DNA of 64,000 nucleotides, from the NCBI RefSeq assembly GCF_014652235.1, contig NZ_BMYK01000006.1:1-64000 (forward strand), read 5' to 3'. Positions 16,933 through 24,423 of the stretch are shown in pieces (the stretch's first letter is position 1; every line of letters begins with the position of its first letter). The notes beneath the pieces were generated by a model. That model did no database searches. It saw nothing but the letters and a program-made list of their open reading frames with translations, and had not been told where the DNA came from. The position numbers and the translations under genes are program-made. The stretch comes from Pseudorhodoferax aquiterrae. Its GTDB lineage: Bacteria; Pseudomonadota; Gammaproteobacteria; Burkholderiales; Burkholderiaceae_C.

Positions 16933-18000
16933 ATGCCCGACCGCCCCTTCACCTACGAGAGCCGCGCGCAGCGGGTGCTGTTCGGCGCCGGCACGCTGGC
17001 GCAGGCGCCCGACGAGCTGGACCGGCTCGGCGCGCGCAAGGCCCTGGTGCTCAGCACGGCGCCGCAGCGCGGCCAGGCCGAGCAGGTCGCGGCACTGCTC
17101 GGACCGCGCGCCGCCGGCATCTTCGACGGTGCCGTGATGCACGTGCCGCTGGCCAGCGCCGAGGCCGCACGCGCTGCGGCGCGAGACGCCGGCGCCGACG
17201 CCCTGGTGGCCGTGGGTGGCGGCTCCACGGTGGGCCTGGCCAAGGCCATCGCGCTGGTCGCGCCGCTGCCGGTGCTGGCCATCCCGATCACCTACGCCGG
17301 CTCGGAGATGACGCCCATCTACGGGCTCACCGAGAACGGCTTGAAGCGCACGGGCCGCGACGCACGCGTGCTGCCGCGCACCGTGCTGTACGACCCCGAC
17401 CTCACGCTGGCGCTGCCGGTGGGTCTGTCGGTGGTGAGCGGCATCAACGCCATCGCGCATGCGGCCGAGGGCCTGTACGCGGCCGACGGCAACCCCGTCA
17501 CCAGCCTCATGGCGGCCGAAGGCATCGCCGCGCTGGGCCGCGCGCTGCCGGCCCTGCACGCCGACCCGCGCGACCGGGCCGCCCGCAGCGACGCGCTGTA
17601 CGGCGCCTGGCTGTGCGGCCTGGTGCTGGGCAGCGTGGCCATGGCGCTGCACCACAAGCTGTGCCACACGCTGGGCGGCAGCTTCAACCTGCCCCACGCC
17701 GAGCTGCACACCGTGGTCCTGCCGCACGTGCTGGCCTACAACGCGGTCGCGGCGCCGCAGGCCATGCAGCGCATCGCCAGCGCCTTGGGCACGGTGGACG
17801 CGGCGCAGGGTGTTCAGGCCCTTGCGCGCCGGCTGGGCGCGCCTGTCGCGCTGCGGGACATCGGCATGCGCGCACAGGACCTGGACCAAGCCTGCGCCCT
17901 GGCCTTGCGCGACGCGTATCCGAATCCGCGGCCGATCGAGGCCGCGCCGCTGCGGGCCTTGCTGCAGGCCGCGTACGACGGCGCGCCGCCGGCGGCCTGA
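16933..18000 (+). CDS. Maleylacetate reductase
   Basis: A 355-residue member of the iron-containing alcohol dehydrogenase superfamily, closest in pattern to maleylacetate reductases, which reduce maleylacetate to 3-oxoadipate with NAD(P)H. Features seen: FTYESRAQRVLFGAG at the N-terminus, the nucleotide-binding VGGGSTVGLAKAIAL (about 94-108), IPITYAGSEMTPIYGLTENG, and the metal-site region HHKLCHTLGGSFNLPHAELH (about 238-257). Together with the dioxygenase at 10874 it would close the hydroxyquinol branch: hydroxyquinol to maleylacetate to 3-oxoadipate. The two genes lie in separate, differently regulated operons. The ring hydroxylase that makes hydroxyquinol is not in the window. Confidence 0.9.
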   Translation: MPDRPFTYESRAQRVLFGAGTLAQAPDELDRLGARKALVLSTAPQRGQAEQVAALLGPRAAGIFDGAVMHVPLASAEAARAAARDAGADALVAVGGGSTVGLAKAIALVAPLPVLAIPITYAGSEMTPIYGLTENGLKRTGRDARVLPRTVLYDPDLTLALPVGLSVVSGINAIAHAAEGLYAADGNPVTSLMAAEGIAALGRALPALHADPRDRAARSDALYGAWLCGLVLGSVAMALHHKLCHTLGGSFNLPHAELHTVVLPHVLAYNAVAAPQAMQRIASALGTVDAAQGVQALARRLGAPVALRDIGMRAQDLDQACALALRDAYPNPRPIEAAPLRALLQAAYDGAPPAA

Positions 18001-18020
18001 ACCGCTGCACGCGGCTGCGC

Positions 18021-18806
18021 TCAACGGCCCTGGAACTGCGGCTTGCCGCGCGCGAAGAAGGCGTCCACCCCCGTGCGGAAGTCCTCGGTGGCGGCGCACA
18101 CCTGGAACGCCGCGGATTCGGCATCGAGCTGCGCGGGCAGCGCGCGGTCGAAGCTCGAACGCATGAGCCGGCGCAGCTGGCCCAGCGCCACCGTGGGCCC
18201 GTTGGCGAGCCGCTGGGCCAGCGCCATCGCGGCTTCGGGCAGGCCATCGGCGGGCAGCACCTGGTTGACCAGGCCCATGCGCTCGGCCGCCGCGGCGTCC
18301 AGCATGTCGCCCAGCATGGCGATCTCCAGCGCCCGGCGCAGGCCGACCCAGCGCGGCAGCGCCCAGGAGGCACCCACGTCGCAGCTCGCGCCGATGTTCA
18401 CGTAGGCCAGGTTGAAGCGCGTGCCCTCGGCCGCGAGCACGAAGTCGGCCTGCAGCATCAGCGACAGCCCGGCGCCGGCGGCCACGCCGTGCACCTGCGC
18501 CACGATGGGCGCGTCGATGCCGGCCAGCACCACCAGGGCTTCGTGCAGCGGGCCGATCAGGGCCCGGGCACCGCCCTGCGGATCGGCCTGCAGCACCGCG
18601 AGGTCGCCGCCGGCCATGAAGCCCTTGCCGCTGCCCGAGAGCAGCACGGCACGCACGCTCGGGTCGGCGGCGATGTCCCGGGCTGCGGCCAGAAAGGCCT
18701 GGGCCATGGGCACGTCCAGCGCGTTGAGCGCGGCCGGGCGGTTGAAGCGCAGCGTGGCGACCGCGCCTTCGCGGCCGATCAGCAGGGGGGCGTCGTCTGG
18801 GGTCAT
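18021..18806 (-). CDS. Enoyl-CoA hydratase/isomerase family protein
   Basis: A 261-residue crotonase-fold protein. The oxyanion-hole segments are visible (SGSGKGFMAGGDLAVL near 57-72 and QVHGVAAGAGLSLMLQADFVLAA near 103-125), as is FNLAYVNIGASCDVGASWALPR. The second catalytic Glu of classical hydratases, normally in the position after the substrate-binding loop, appears to be replaced by Cys/Asp here, so an isomerase or another crotonase activity is possible. Its ATG overlaps the stop of the TetR gene (ATGA), so the two are translated together, opposite to the ABC transporter/acyl-CoA synthetase operon. A joint role in breakdown of an imported acid through its CoA ester is likely. Confidence 0.85.
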   Translation of the reverse strand: MTPDDAPLLIGREGAVATLRFNRPAALNALDVPMAQAFLAAARDIAADPSVRAVLLSGSGKGFMAGGDLAVLQADPQGGARALIGPLHEALVVLAGIDAPIVAQVHGVAAGAGLSLMLQADFVLAAEGTRFNLAYVNIGASCDVGASWALPRWVGLRRALEIAMLGDMLDAAAAERMGLVNQVLPADGLPEAAMALAQRLANGPTVALGQLRRLMRSSFDRALPAQLDAESAAFQVCAATEDFRTGVDAFFARGKPQFQGR

Positions 18807-19504
18807 GGGGTGCTCTTTCGGGGTGCGCGCCGGCGTGGCGCGGAGGATGGTGGGGATGGCACCGGGGCCAGCACGCCGCCCAGCAGCAGCGCGATGCCCT
18901 GGTCGGCGATCTGCTCGGGCGTCATCGCGCCGTCGGGCCGGTACCAGCGGCCGATCCAGCTCAGCGCGCCGGCCAGCATGAAGGCGGCCAGCTTGGGGTC
19001 GCAGGGCTGCAGCGAGCCTTCCGCCATGCCTTCGGTAACGAGGCGGCGGAACTCGTGGTCGATGCCGGCCTTGAGCCGGCGCAGTTCCTTGCGCAGCGGC
19101 GGCGGCAGCGGGTCCTCGCCGATGCGGATCACGCACTGGCCGAAGTCGTCCATCACGATGGCGGCATAGCTGCGCATGCAGGCGCGCAGCTGGTCCAGCG
19201 CGCGGCCGCCCTGCTGGCGCACCTCGGCGATGCCCTGCTGCATGGTGGCCAGCGCCGTGCGCACGCACTCGAGCAGGATGTCGTCCTTGCTCTTGACGTA
19301 GTAGTACAGCGTGGGCTTGCTCACGTGCAAGCGCTCGGCGATGTCGTCCAGCGAGGTAGCGTGAAAGCCGCGCTCGTTGAACAGCCGTGCGGCCGTCTGC
19401 AGCACGGCCTGGCGCTTCTTCTCGCGCTGGTCTCCCCGGGCACCCGCGGCCAGCCAGGGCGAGGCGATGGCCTTGGCGGCGCGGCGGCGGGGCGTGGTGC
19501 TCAT
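18803..19504 (-). CDS. TetR/AcrR family transcriptional regulator
   Basis: A 233-residue TetR-type repressor: a basic N-terminus, helix-turn-helix at about 30-80 (QTAARLFNERGFHATSLDDI, AERLHVSKPTLYYYVKSKDD), then a helical ligand-binding domain (about 90-215) and an Arg/Pro-rich tail. It is first in a two-gene unit with the enoyl-CoA hydratase-like gene and divergent from the Liv-type ABC operon. A 31-base inverted repeat lies in the shared promoter region. Acyl-CoA-sensing TetR proteins are common in this setting, so an acyl-CoA ligand is a reasonable guess. Confidence 0.92.
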   Translation of the reverse strand: MSTTPRRRAAKAIASPWLAAGARGDQREKKRQAVLQTAARLFNERGFHATSLDDIAERLHVSKPTLYYYVKSKDDILLECVRTALATMQQGIAEVRQQGGRALDQLRACMRSYAAIVMDDFGQCVIRIGEDPLPPPLRKELRRLKAGIDHEFRRLVTEGMAEGSLQPCDPKLAAFMLAGALSWIGRWYRPDGAMTPEQIADQGIALLLGGVLAPVPSPPSSAPRRRAPRKSTP

Positions 19505-19562
19505 GGTGCGCAGGGTATTTCCCGATGCAACGCGTGACAGCTTGTATCGAAGATCGCGGCGT

Positions 19563-19593
19563 TACTGGCGGGTAGAAAGTCTACGAACCAGTA
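19563..19593. promoter_or_regulatory. Operator-like 31-bp inverted repeat, probable TetR site
   Basis: TACTGG (19563-19568), four bases, TAGA (19573-19576), AAG, TCTA (19580-19583), four bases, CCAGTA (19588-19593): symmetric about 19578. It lies between the TetR start (19504) and the ABC operon start (19629), so one repressor could control both directions. Confidence 0.6.
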
Positions 19594-19628
19594 GCCTCCA
19601 CCGCACGTAGGAACAAACCCGTACGTCC

Positions 19629-20471
19629 ATGCCGTCCGACCTGCCACCCACCAGCGCTGCCCCCGTCCTGCGGGTGGAGGAGCTGACGCTGGCTTTCGGC
19701 GGCGTGAAGGCCCTGGCGGGCGTGGGCTTCGCGGCGCAGCCCGGCTCCATCACCGCGGTGATCGGCCCCAACGGCGCGGGCAAGACCTCGCTGTTCAACA
19801 CCATCTCGGGCTTCTACCGCCCCAGCGCCGGGCGCGTGCGCTTCGAGGGCGCAGACATCACGCGCGTGCCGGCGCCGCGCCGCGCGGCCATGGGCCTGGC
19901 GCGCAGCTTCCAGAACATCGCGCTGTTCCGCGGCATGACGGTGCTGGACAACATCAAGCTCGGCCGCCATGCGCACCTGAAGACCAACGTGTTCGACGCG
20001 CTGTTCTATCTGGGCCGCGCGCGCCGCGAGGAGGCCGAACTGCGCCGCGACGTGGAGGAGCGCATCATCGATTTCCTGGAGATCGACCACATCCGCCACG
20101 CCAGCGTGGCCGCCCTGCCCTACGGCCTGCAAAAGCGCGTGGAGATGGCACGGGCCTTGGCCATGCAGCCCAAGGTGCTGATGCTGGACGAACCCGTGGC
20201 CGGCATGAACCGCGAGGAGACCGAGGACATGGCGCGCTTCATCCTCGACGTGCGGCGCGAGTGGGGCATCACCGTGCTGATGGTGGAGCACGACATGGGC
20301 ATGGTGATGGACCTGTCGGACCACGTGGTGGTGCTCAACTTCGGCCAGGTCATCGCGCAGGGCACGCCGCAGCAGGTGCAGGCCGATCCCGAGGTGGTGC
20401 GCGCCTACCTGGGCGCGGGCGACGTGGGCGAGCTGCGGCGCAAGCTGCGCAGGGAGGCCGTCACGCCATGA
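19629..20471 (+). CDS. Branched-chain amino acid-type ABC transporter, ATP-binding protein (LivG-like)
   Basis: A 280-residue ABC ATPase of the LivG type in a Liv/HAAT importer. Walker A GPNGAGKTS lies near residue 46, the Q-loop GLARSFQNIALF near 92, the degenerate signature LPYGLQKRVEMARALAM near 162, Walker B VLMLDEPVAGMN near 186 and the switch His in LMVEHDMGMVM. The LivG-specific insertion between Q-loop and signature (KTNVFDALFYLGRARREEAEL) is present. First gene of the transporter operon; its stop overlaps the permease start (ATGA). Substrate is probably a carboxylic or aromatic acid rather than an amino acid, given the downstream acyl-CoA synthetase. Confidence 0.93.
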   Translation: MPSDLPPTSAAPVLRVEELTLAFGGVKALAGVGFAAQPGSITAVIGPNGAGKTSLFNTISGFYRPSAGRVRFEGADITRVPAPRRAAMGLARSFQNIALFRGMTVLDNIKLGRHAHLKTNVFDALFYLGRARREEAELRRDVEERIIDFLEIDHIRHASVAALPYGLQKRVEMARALAMQPKVLMLDEPVAGMNREETEDMARFILDVRREWGITVLMVEHDMGMVMDLSDHVVVLNFGQVIAQGTPQQVQADPEVVRAYLGAGDVGELRRKLRREAVTP

Positions 20472-21352
20472 GCTTGGACTGGGCCTACCTCTTCGAGATC
20501 GCGCTGACCGGGCTGGCCAGCGGCGGGCTCTATGCCTTCGCGGCGCTGGCCTTCGTGCTCGTCTACAAGGCCACGCGCGTGGTCAACATCGCCATCGGCG
20601 AGATGCTGATGGCGGGCGCCTACCTGTTCTTCGCGTTCGCAGCCAGCATGGCGCTGCCCGTGTGGCTTGCCATCCTGGGCGCGGTGCTGGGCACCGGGCT
20701 GCTGGGCGCGGTGGTCGAGCGCACCATGATCCGCCCGCTGCTGGGCGAGCCGCCGATCTCGGCCTTCATGGTCACGGTGGGCCTGGCCTCGATCCTGGTG
20801 GGGTTGGTGGAGATCATCTGGACCGCAGACCAGCGCCGGCTGCCCGAGTTCTTCCCCAGCCAGCCCGTGGTGATCGGCGACGCCTTCCTCGCGCCCAAAG
20901 TGGCCTACGGCGCGCTGGCCGCGCTGGTGCTGATCGCGCTGGTGCTGCTGCTGTTCCGCTTCTGGCGCGGCGGCGTGGCGCTGCGCGCCACGGCCTCCGA
21001 CCAGGGCGCGGCGTACATGATGGGCATCCGCGTGCCGCGCGTGTTCTCGCTGGCCTGGGTGGCCTCGGCCATGATCGCGGCGGTGGCCGGCATCGTCGTC
21101 GGCGCCATCGGCGGCATCTCCTCGTCGATGGGCGTGTTCGGCCTGTCGGTGCTGGTGGTGGTGATCGTGGGCGGGCTCGACAGCGTGCTGGGCGCCCTGG
21201 TCGGCGGCCTGTTCATCGGCCTCGTCGAAGCGCTGGCCGGCGCCTACCTGGGCGGCGAATACAAGCTGCTGGCCACCTTCATCGTGCTCGTGTGCGTGCT
21301 GCTGATCCGGCCCTACGGCCTGTTCGGCACGCACGAGATCGAACGCCTCTGA
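20468..21352 (+). CDS. Branched-chain amino acid-type ABC transporter permease (LivH-like)
   Basis: A 294-residue inner-membrane permease of the LivH family with about eight hydrophobic segments. The N-terminal EIALTGLASGGLYAFAALAFVLVYKATRVVNIAIGEM and the EAA-like region RATASDQGAAYMMGIRVPRVFSLAW, where the ATPases dock, are characteristic. The start at 20468 gives an ATGA overlap with livG-like. It forms the membrane channel together with the LivM-like gene at 21365. Confidence 0.93.
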   Translation: MSLDWAYLFEIALTGLASGGLYAFAALAFVLVYKATRVVNIAIGEMLMAGAYLFFAFAASMALPVWLAILGAVLGTGLLGAVVERTMIRPLLGEPPISAFMVTVGLASILVGLVEIIWTADQRRLPEFFPSQPVVIGDAFLAPKVAYGALAALVLIALVLLLFRFWRGGVALRATASDQGAAYMMGIRVPRVFSLAWVASAMIAAVAGIVVGAIGGISSSMGVFGLSVLVVVIVGGLDSVLGALVGGLFIGLVEALAGAYLGGEYKLLATFIVLVCVLLIRPYGLFGTHEIERL

Positions 21353-21364
21353 CCACCACCTGCC

Positions 21365-22402
21365 ATGCGCATCGGCACCCTCAAGGAAAGCTACACCGCC
21401 GACGCGGCGCTGTTCGACTCGCGCACGCAGAAGGCCTGGCTGGCCGGGGGTGCGGCCGTGCTCGTGCTGTTCCCCTTCGTCGCGAGCGACTACTGGCTCT
21501 ACCTGGCCTGCCTGGTGGCCATCAACGTCGCCAGCGCCACGGGCCTGAACATCCTCACGGGCTACACCGGCCTCGTGAGCCTGGGCCAGGCCGCCTTCAT
21601 GGGCCTGGGCGCCTACACGGTGGCGATCGGCCAGCTGCGCTATGGCCTGCCGTTCTGGGCGGCCATTCCCGCGGGCGGCGTGGTGGCCATGCTGGGCGGT
21701 GTGCTCGTGGGTCTGCCCTCGCTGCGCGTGAAGGGGCTGTACCTGGCGATCGCGACCATCGCGGCCTCGTTCATCGCGCACTTCCTGTTCGCCAACCTGA
21801 AGATCACGGGCGGCACCACGGGCCTGTCGCTGCGGCCCGCGGAGGTGTTCGGGCTGCCGCTGGACACCTCGTTCCGCATCTACTGGCTGATCGTGCCCGC
21901 CATGCTGCTCATGGTGCTGGGCGCGGCCAACCTGTTCCGCACGCGCGTGGGCCGCGCCTTCATCGCCATCCGCGACCGCGACATCTCGGCCGAGGTGCTG
22001 GGCATCCCGCTGCTGCGCACCAAGCTGCTGTCGTTCGCGCTGTCCTCGTTCTACGCCGGCGTGGCGGGCGGGCTGTGGGCCTACTTCTTCCGCGTGGTCA
22101 CGCCCGAGAGCTTTCCGCTGTTGATGTCGATCTTCTTCCTCGCCGCCATCATCGTCGGCGGCATGGGCACCATCCTCGGGGGCATCCTCGGCGCCGTGTT
22201 CATGACGCTGGTGCCCGAGGTGCTCAAGCTCGTCTTCGACCTGCTGCCGGGCGGTACCGAGACGACGGTCTTCCTCTCGCCGGTGCGCACGGTCGTGTTC
22301 GGCCTGCTGATCGTGGGCTTCCTGGTGTTCGAGCCGCACGGGCTCGCCGAAGTGTGGCGGCGGATCCGCCGCTTTTTCCATCTCTGGCCTTTCAGGAACT
22401 GA
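21365..22402 (+). CDS. Branched-chain amino acid-type ABC transporter permease (LivM-like)
   Basis: A 345-residue permease of the LivM family with about nine to ten transmembrane segments. Visible family features are the NILTGYTGLVSLGQAAFMGLGAYT stretch near residue 61-84 and the coupling-loop region FIAIRDRDISAEVLGIPLLRTKLLSFALSS near 199-228, with the C-terminal FLVFEPHGLAEVW. It starts 12 bases after the LivH-like gene and forms the heterodimeric channel with it. Confidence 0.93.
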   Translation: MRIGTLKESYTADAALFDSRTQKAWLAGGAAVLVLFPFVASDYWLYLACLVAINVASATGLNILTGYTGLVSLGQAAFMGLGAYTVAIGQLRYGLPFWAAIPAGGVVAMLGGVLVGLPSLRVKGLYLAIATIAASFIAHFLFANLKITGGTTGLSLRPAEVFGLPLDTSFRIYWLIVPAMLLMVLGAANLFRTRVGRAFIAIRDRDISAEVLGIPLLRTKLLSFALSSFYAGVAGGLWAYFFRVVTPESFPLLMSIFFLAAIIVGGMGTILGGILGAVFMTLVPEVLKLVFDLLPGGTETTVFLSPVRTVVFGLLIVGFLVFEPHGLAEVWRRIRRFFHLWPFRN

Positions 22403-22415
22403 CAAGGAGACTGCC

Positions 22416-23606
22416 ATGCGTGCTGCCACCCAGAAACCCACCTCCGACCGTCGCCGCGCCCTGGTGCTCGGCGGCAGTGCTGCGCTGGCAGCCGCTGCGC
22501 TGCCGCGCGCGGTGCGCGCCCAGGGCGAGGACGTCGTGATCGGCGGCTCCATCCCGATGACAGGCGTGTTCGCCTTCGCCGGCATCGGCATCAACGCCGG
22601 CATCGCCGACTACGTGAAGATCGCCAACGACGCGGGCGGCATCAAGGGCCGCAAGCTGCGCTACGTGCCCGAGGACACGGGCTACAAGGTCGACGTCTCG
22701 GTGGCCGCCTACAAGAAGATCACGAGCCAGAACAAGGTCAACCTGTACTACGGCGACTCCACGGGCTTCGCCAAGACCATCAACGCCGAGCTGGACCGCA
22801 GCGGCCAGATCCTGATGGCCGGCGCCTCCTTCGCCAGCGAACTCAACAACCCGCAGAAGTACCCGCACCAGTTCCTCGTGGGGCCGGACTACACCGAGAT
22901 GTTCGGCATCCTGCTGCAGCACATCGCCAAGGAAAAGCCCGGTGCCAAGGTGGCCTTCGTCTACAGCGATTCGGAGTTCGGCCGCGATCCGATCGAGGCC
23001 AGCGAGGCGGCGGCCAAGAAGCTGGGCCTGACCGTGCCGATCAAGATCATGACGCCGCCCGGCAGCGTGGACGTGTCGACCGAGGTCATCAAGCTGCGCC
23101 GCGCCGCGCCGGACTACACCATCTTCCACGGCTACATCCTCGCGCCCATCCCCGAGTTCATCCAGCAGGGCAAGCAGCAGGGCATGACCAGCAAGTGGAT
23201 GGGCACCTTCTGGACCATGGACAGCTCCACCGTCATGAAGATGGGAGAGGCCGGCGACGGCTTCATGGGCGTGATGCCCTTCCGCTACTACTACGACACC
23301 GAGAAGGCGCCCATGCTGGAGAAGATCCGTGCCATGCGGCCCGAGTACCAGAGCACGGCCTACATCCAGGGTTTTCTGACGGCCATGCTGTTCGCCGAGG
23401 CGGCCAAGCGCACGCTGGACGCCGGCAAGCCGCTGGACGGCAAGAGCCTCAAGGCGGCGCTGAACACCATCAAGGACTTCGACACGGGCGGGCTGATCGG
23501 CGTGCCGATCACGATCAGCGGCAACTCGATTCCCGTGGGCCGCGTCTACCGCGCAGACATGAAGGCGCAGAAGATGGTCTCCGCCAGCGACTGGATCAAG
23601 CTCTGA
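22416..23606 (+). CDS. ABC transporter substrate-binding protein (LivK/HAAT-like)
   Basis: A 396-residue periplasmic binding protein of the type I, Leu/Ile/Val family. A signal peptide with an RRR n-region and LVLGGSAALAAAALPRAVRAQ core is probably cleaved after RAQ. The mature part begins EDVVIGGSIPMTGVFAFAG, has DAGGIKGRKLRYVPEDTGY and a central KVAFVYSDSEFGRDP. It is preceded by AAGGAG (about 22404) and encoded between the permease and the second ATPase. It determines the specificity of this importer; members with this ABC-plus-synthetase context often bind aromatic or aliphatic acids. Confidence 0.92.
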   Translation: MRAATQKPTSDRRRALVLGGSAALAAAALPRAVRAQGEDVVIGGSIPMTGVFAFAGIGINAGIADYVKIANDAGGIKGRKLRYVPEDTGYKVDVSVAAYKKITSQNKVNLYYGDSTGFAKTINAELDRSGQILMAGASFASELNNPQKYPHQFLVGPDYTEMFGILLQHIAKEKPGAKVAFVYSDSEFGRDPIEASEAAAKKLGLTVPIKIMTPPGSVDVSTEVIKLRRAAPDYTIFHGYILAPIPEFIQQGKQQGMTSKWMGTFWTMDSSTVMKMGEAGDGFMGVMPFRYYYDTEKAPMLEKIRAMRPEYQSTAYIQGFLTAMLFAEAAKRTLDAGKPLDGKSLKAALNTIKDFDTGGLIGVPITISGNSIPVGRVYRADMKAQKMVSASDWIKL

Positions 23607-23610
23607 TCCC

Positions 23611-24423
23611 ATGACCGCCAGCGGCGCGATCCTCGAAGTCAACAACATCGAGGTGGTCTACAACAAGGCCGTGCAGGTGCTGCGCGGCCTGTCGCTGGCC
23701 GTGCCGCGCGGGCAGATCGTGGCGCTGCTGGGCGGCAACGGGGCCGGCAAGTCGACCACGCTCAAGGCCATCTGCGGCCTGCTGCCACTGGAGGACGGCG
23801 AACTGCAGGCCGGCCGCATCGCCTTCGACGGCACGGCCACCGCGGGCCTGGAGCCGCACGTGCTGGTGCGCCGCGGCCTGGCCCATGTGATGGAGGGCCG
23901 CCGCGTGTTCGAGGACCTCACGGTGCACGAGAACCTCGTGGCCGCCACCTACGCGCTGACCGGCCGCAAGAGCGTGCCGCGCGACTTCGACGCGGTGTAC
24001 GCCTACTTCCCACGCCTGCACGAGCGCCGCAAGGGCCTGGCCGGGTACCTGTCGGGCGGTGAGCAGCAGATGCTGGCCATCGGCCGTGCGCTGGTGGCCG
24101 AGCCGCAGCTGATGCTGCTGGACGAGCCCTCGCTGGGCCTGTCGCCCAAACTCGTGGAAGAGATCTTCACCATCATTGCGCGCATCAACGCCGAGCGCGG
24201 CACCTCCATGCTGCTGGTGGAGCAGAACGCGAGCATCGCGCTGGCCGTGGCCGACGCGGGCTACATCATGGAGAACGGCAAGATCGTGATCGACGGCAGC
24301 GCCGAGCGGCTGGCGGCCGACCCCGACGTGCGCGAGTTCTACCTGGGCGTGGGCGGCAGCGGCGAGAGCCGCAGCTTCAAAGACCTGAAGCACTACAAGC
24401 GCAGGAAGAGATGGTTGTCATGA
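23611..24423 (+). CDS. Branched-chain amino acid-type ABC transporter, ATP-binding protein (LivF-like)
   Basis: A 270-residue LivF-type ABC ATPase: Walker A GGNGAGKSTT near residue 42, signature LSGGEQQMLAIGRAL near 147, Walker B LMLLDEPSLGLSP near 168, and switch region SMLLVEQNASIAL. A C-terminal extension of roughly 25 residues (GESRSFKDLKHYKRRKRW) is typical of copies coupled to acyl-CoA synthetases. It starts four bases after the binding-protein gene and its stop overlaps the synthetase start, completing a five-gene importer. Confidence 0.93.
   Translation: MTASGAILEVNNIEVVYNKAVQVLRGLSLAVPRGQIVALLGGNGAGKSTTLKAICGLLPLEDGELQAGRIAFDGTATAGLEPHVLVRRGLAHVMEGRRVFEDLTVHENLVAATYALTGRKSVPRDFDAVYAYFPRLHERRKGLAGYLSGGEQQMLAIGRALVAEPQLMLLDEPSLGLSPKLVEEIFTIIARINAERGTSMLLVEQNASIALAVADAGYIMENGKIVIDGSAERLAADPDVREFYLGVGGSGESRSFKDLKHYKRRKRWLS

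Noticed and set aside
20405-22603. A 732-codon open frame on the minus strand across the permease genes
   Set aside because: It is the mirror of two well-conserved permease genes; its His/Gln/Arg-rich product has no family motif and results from high GC.
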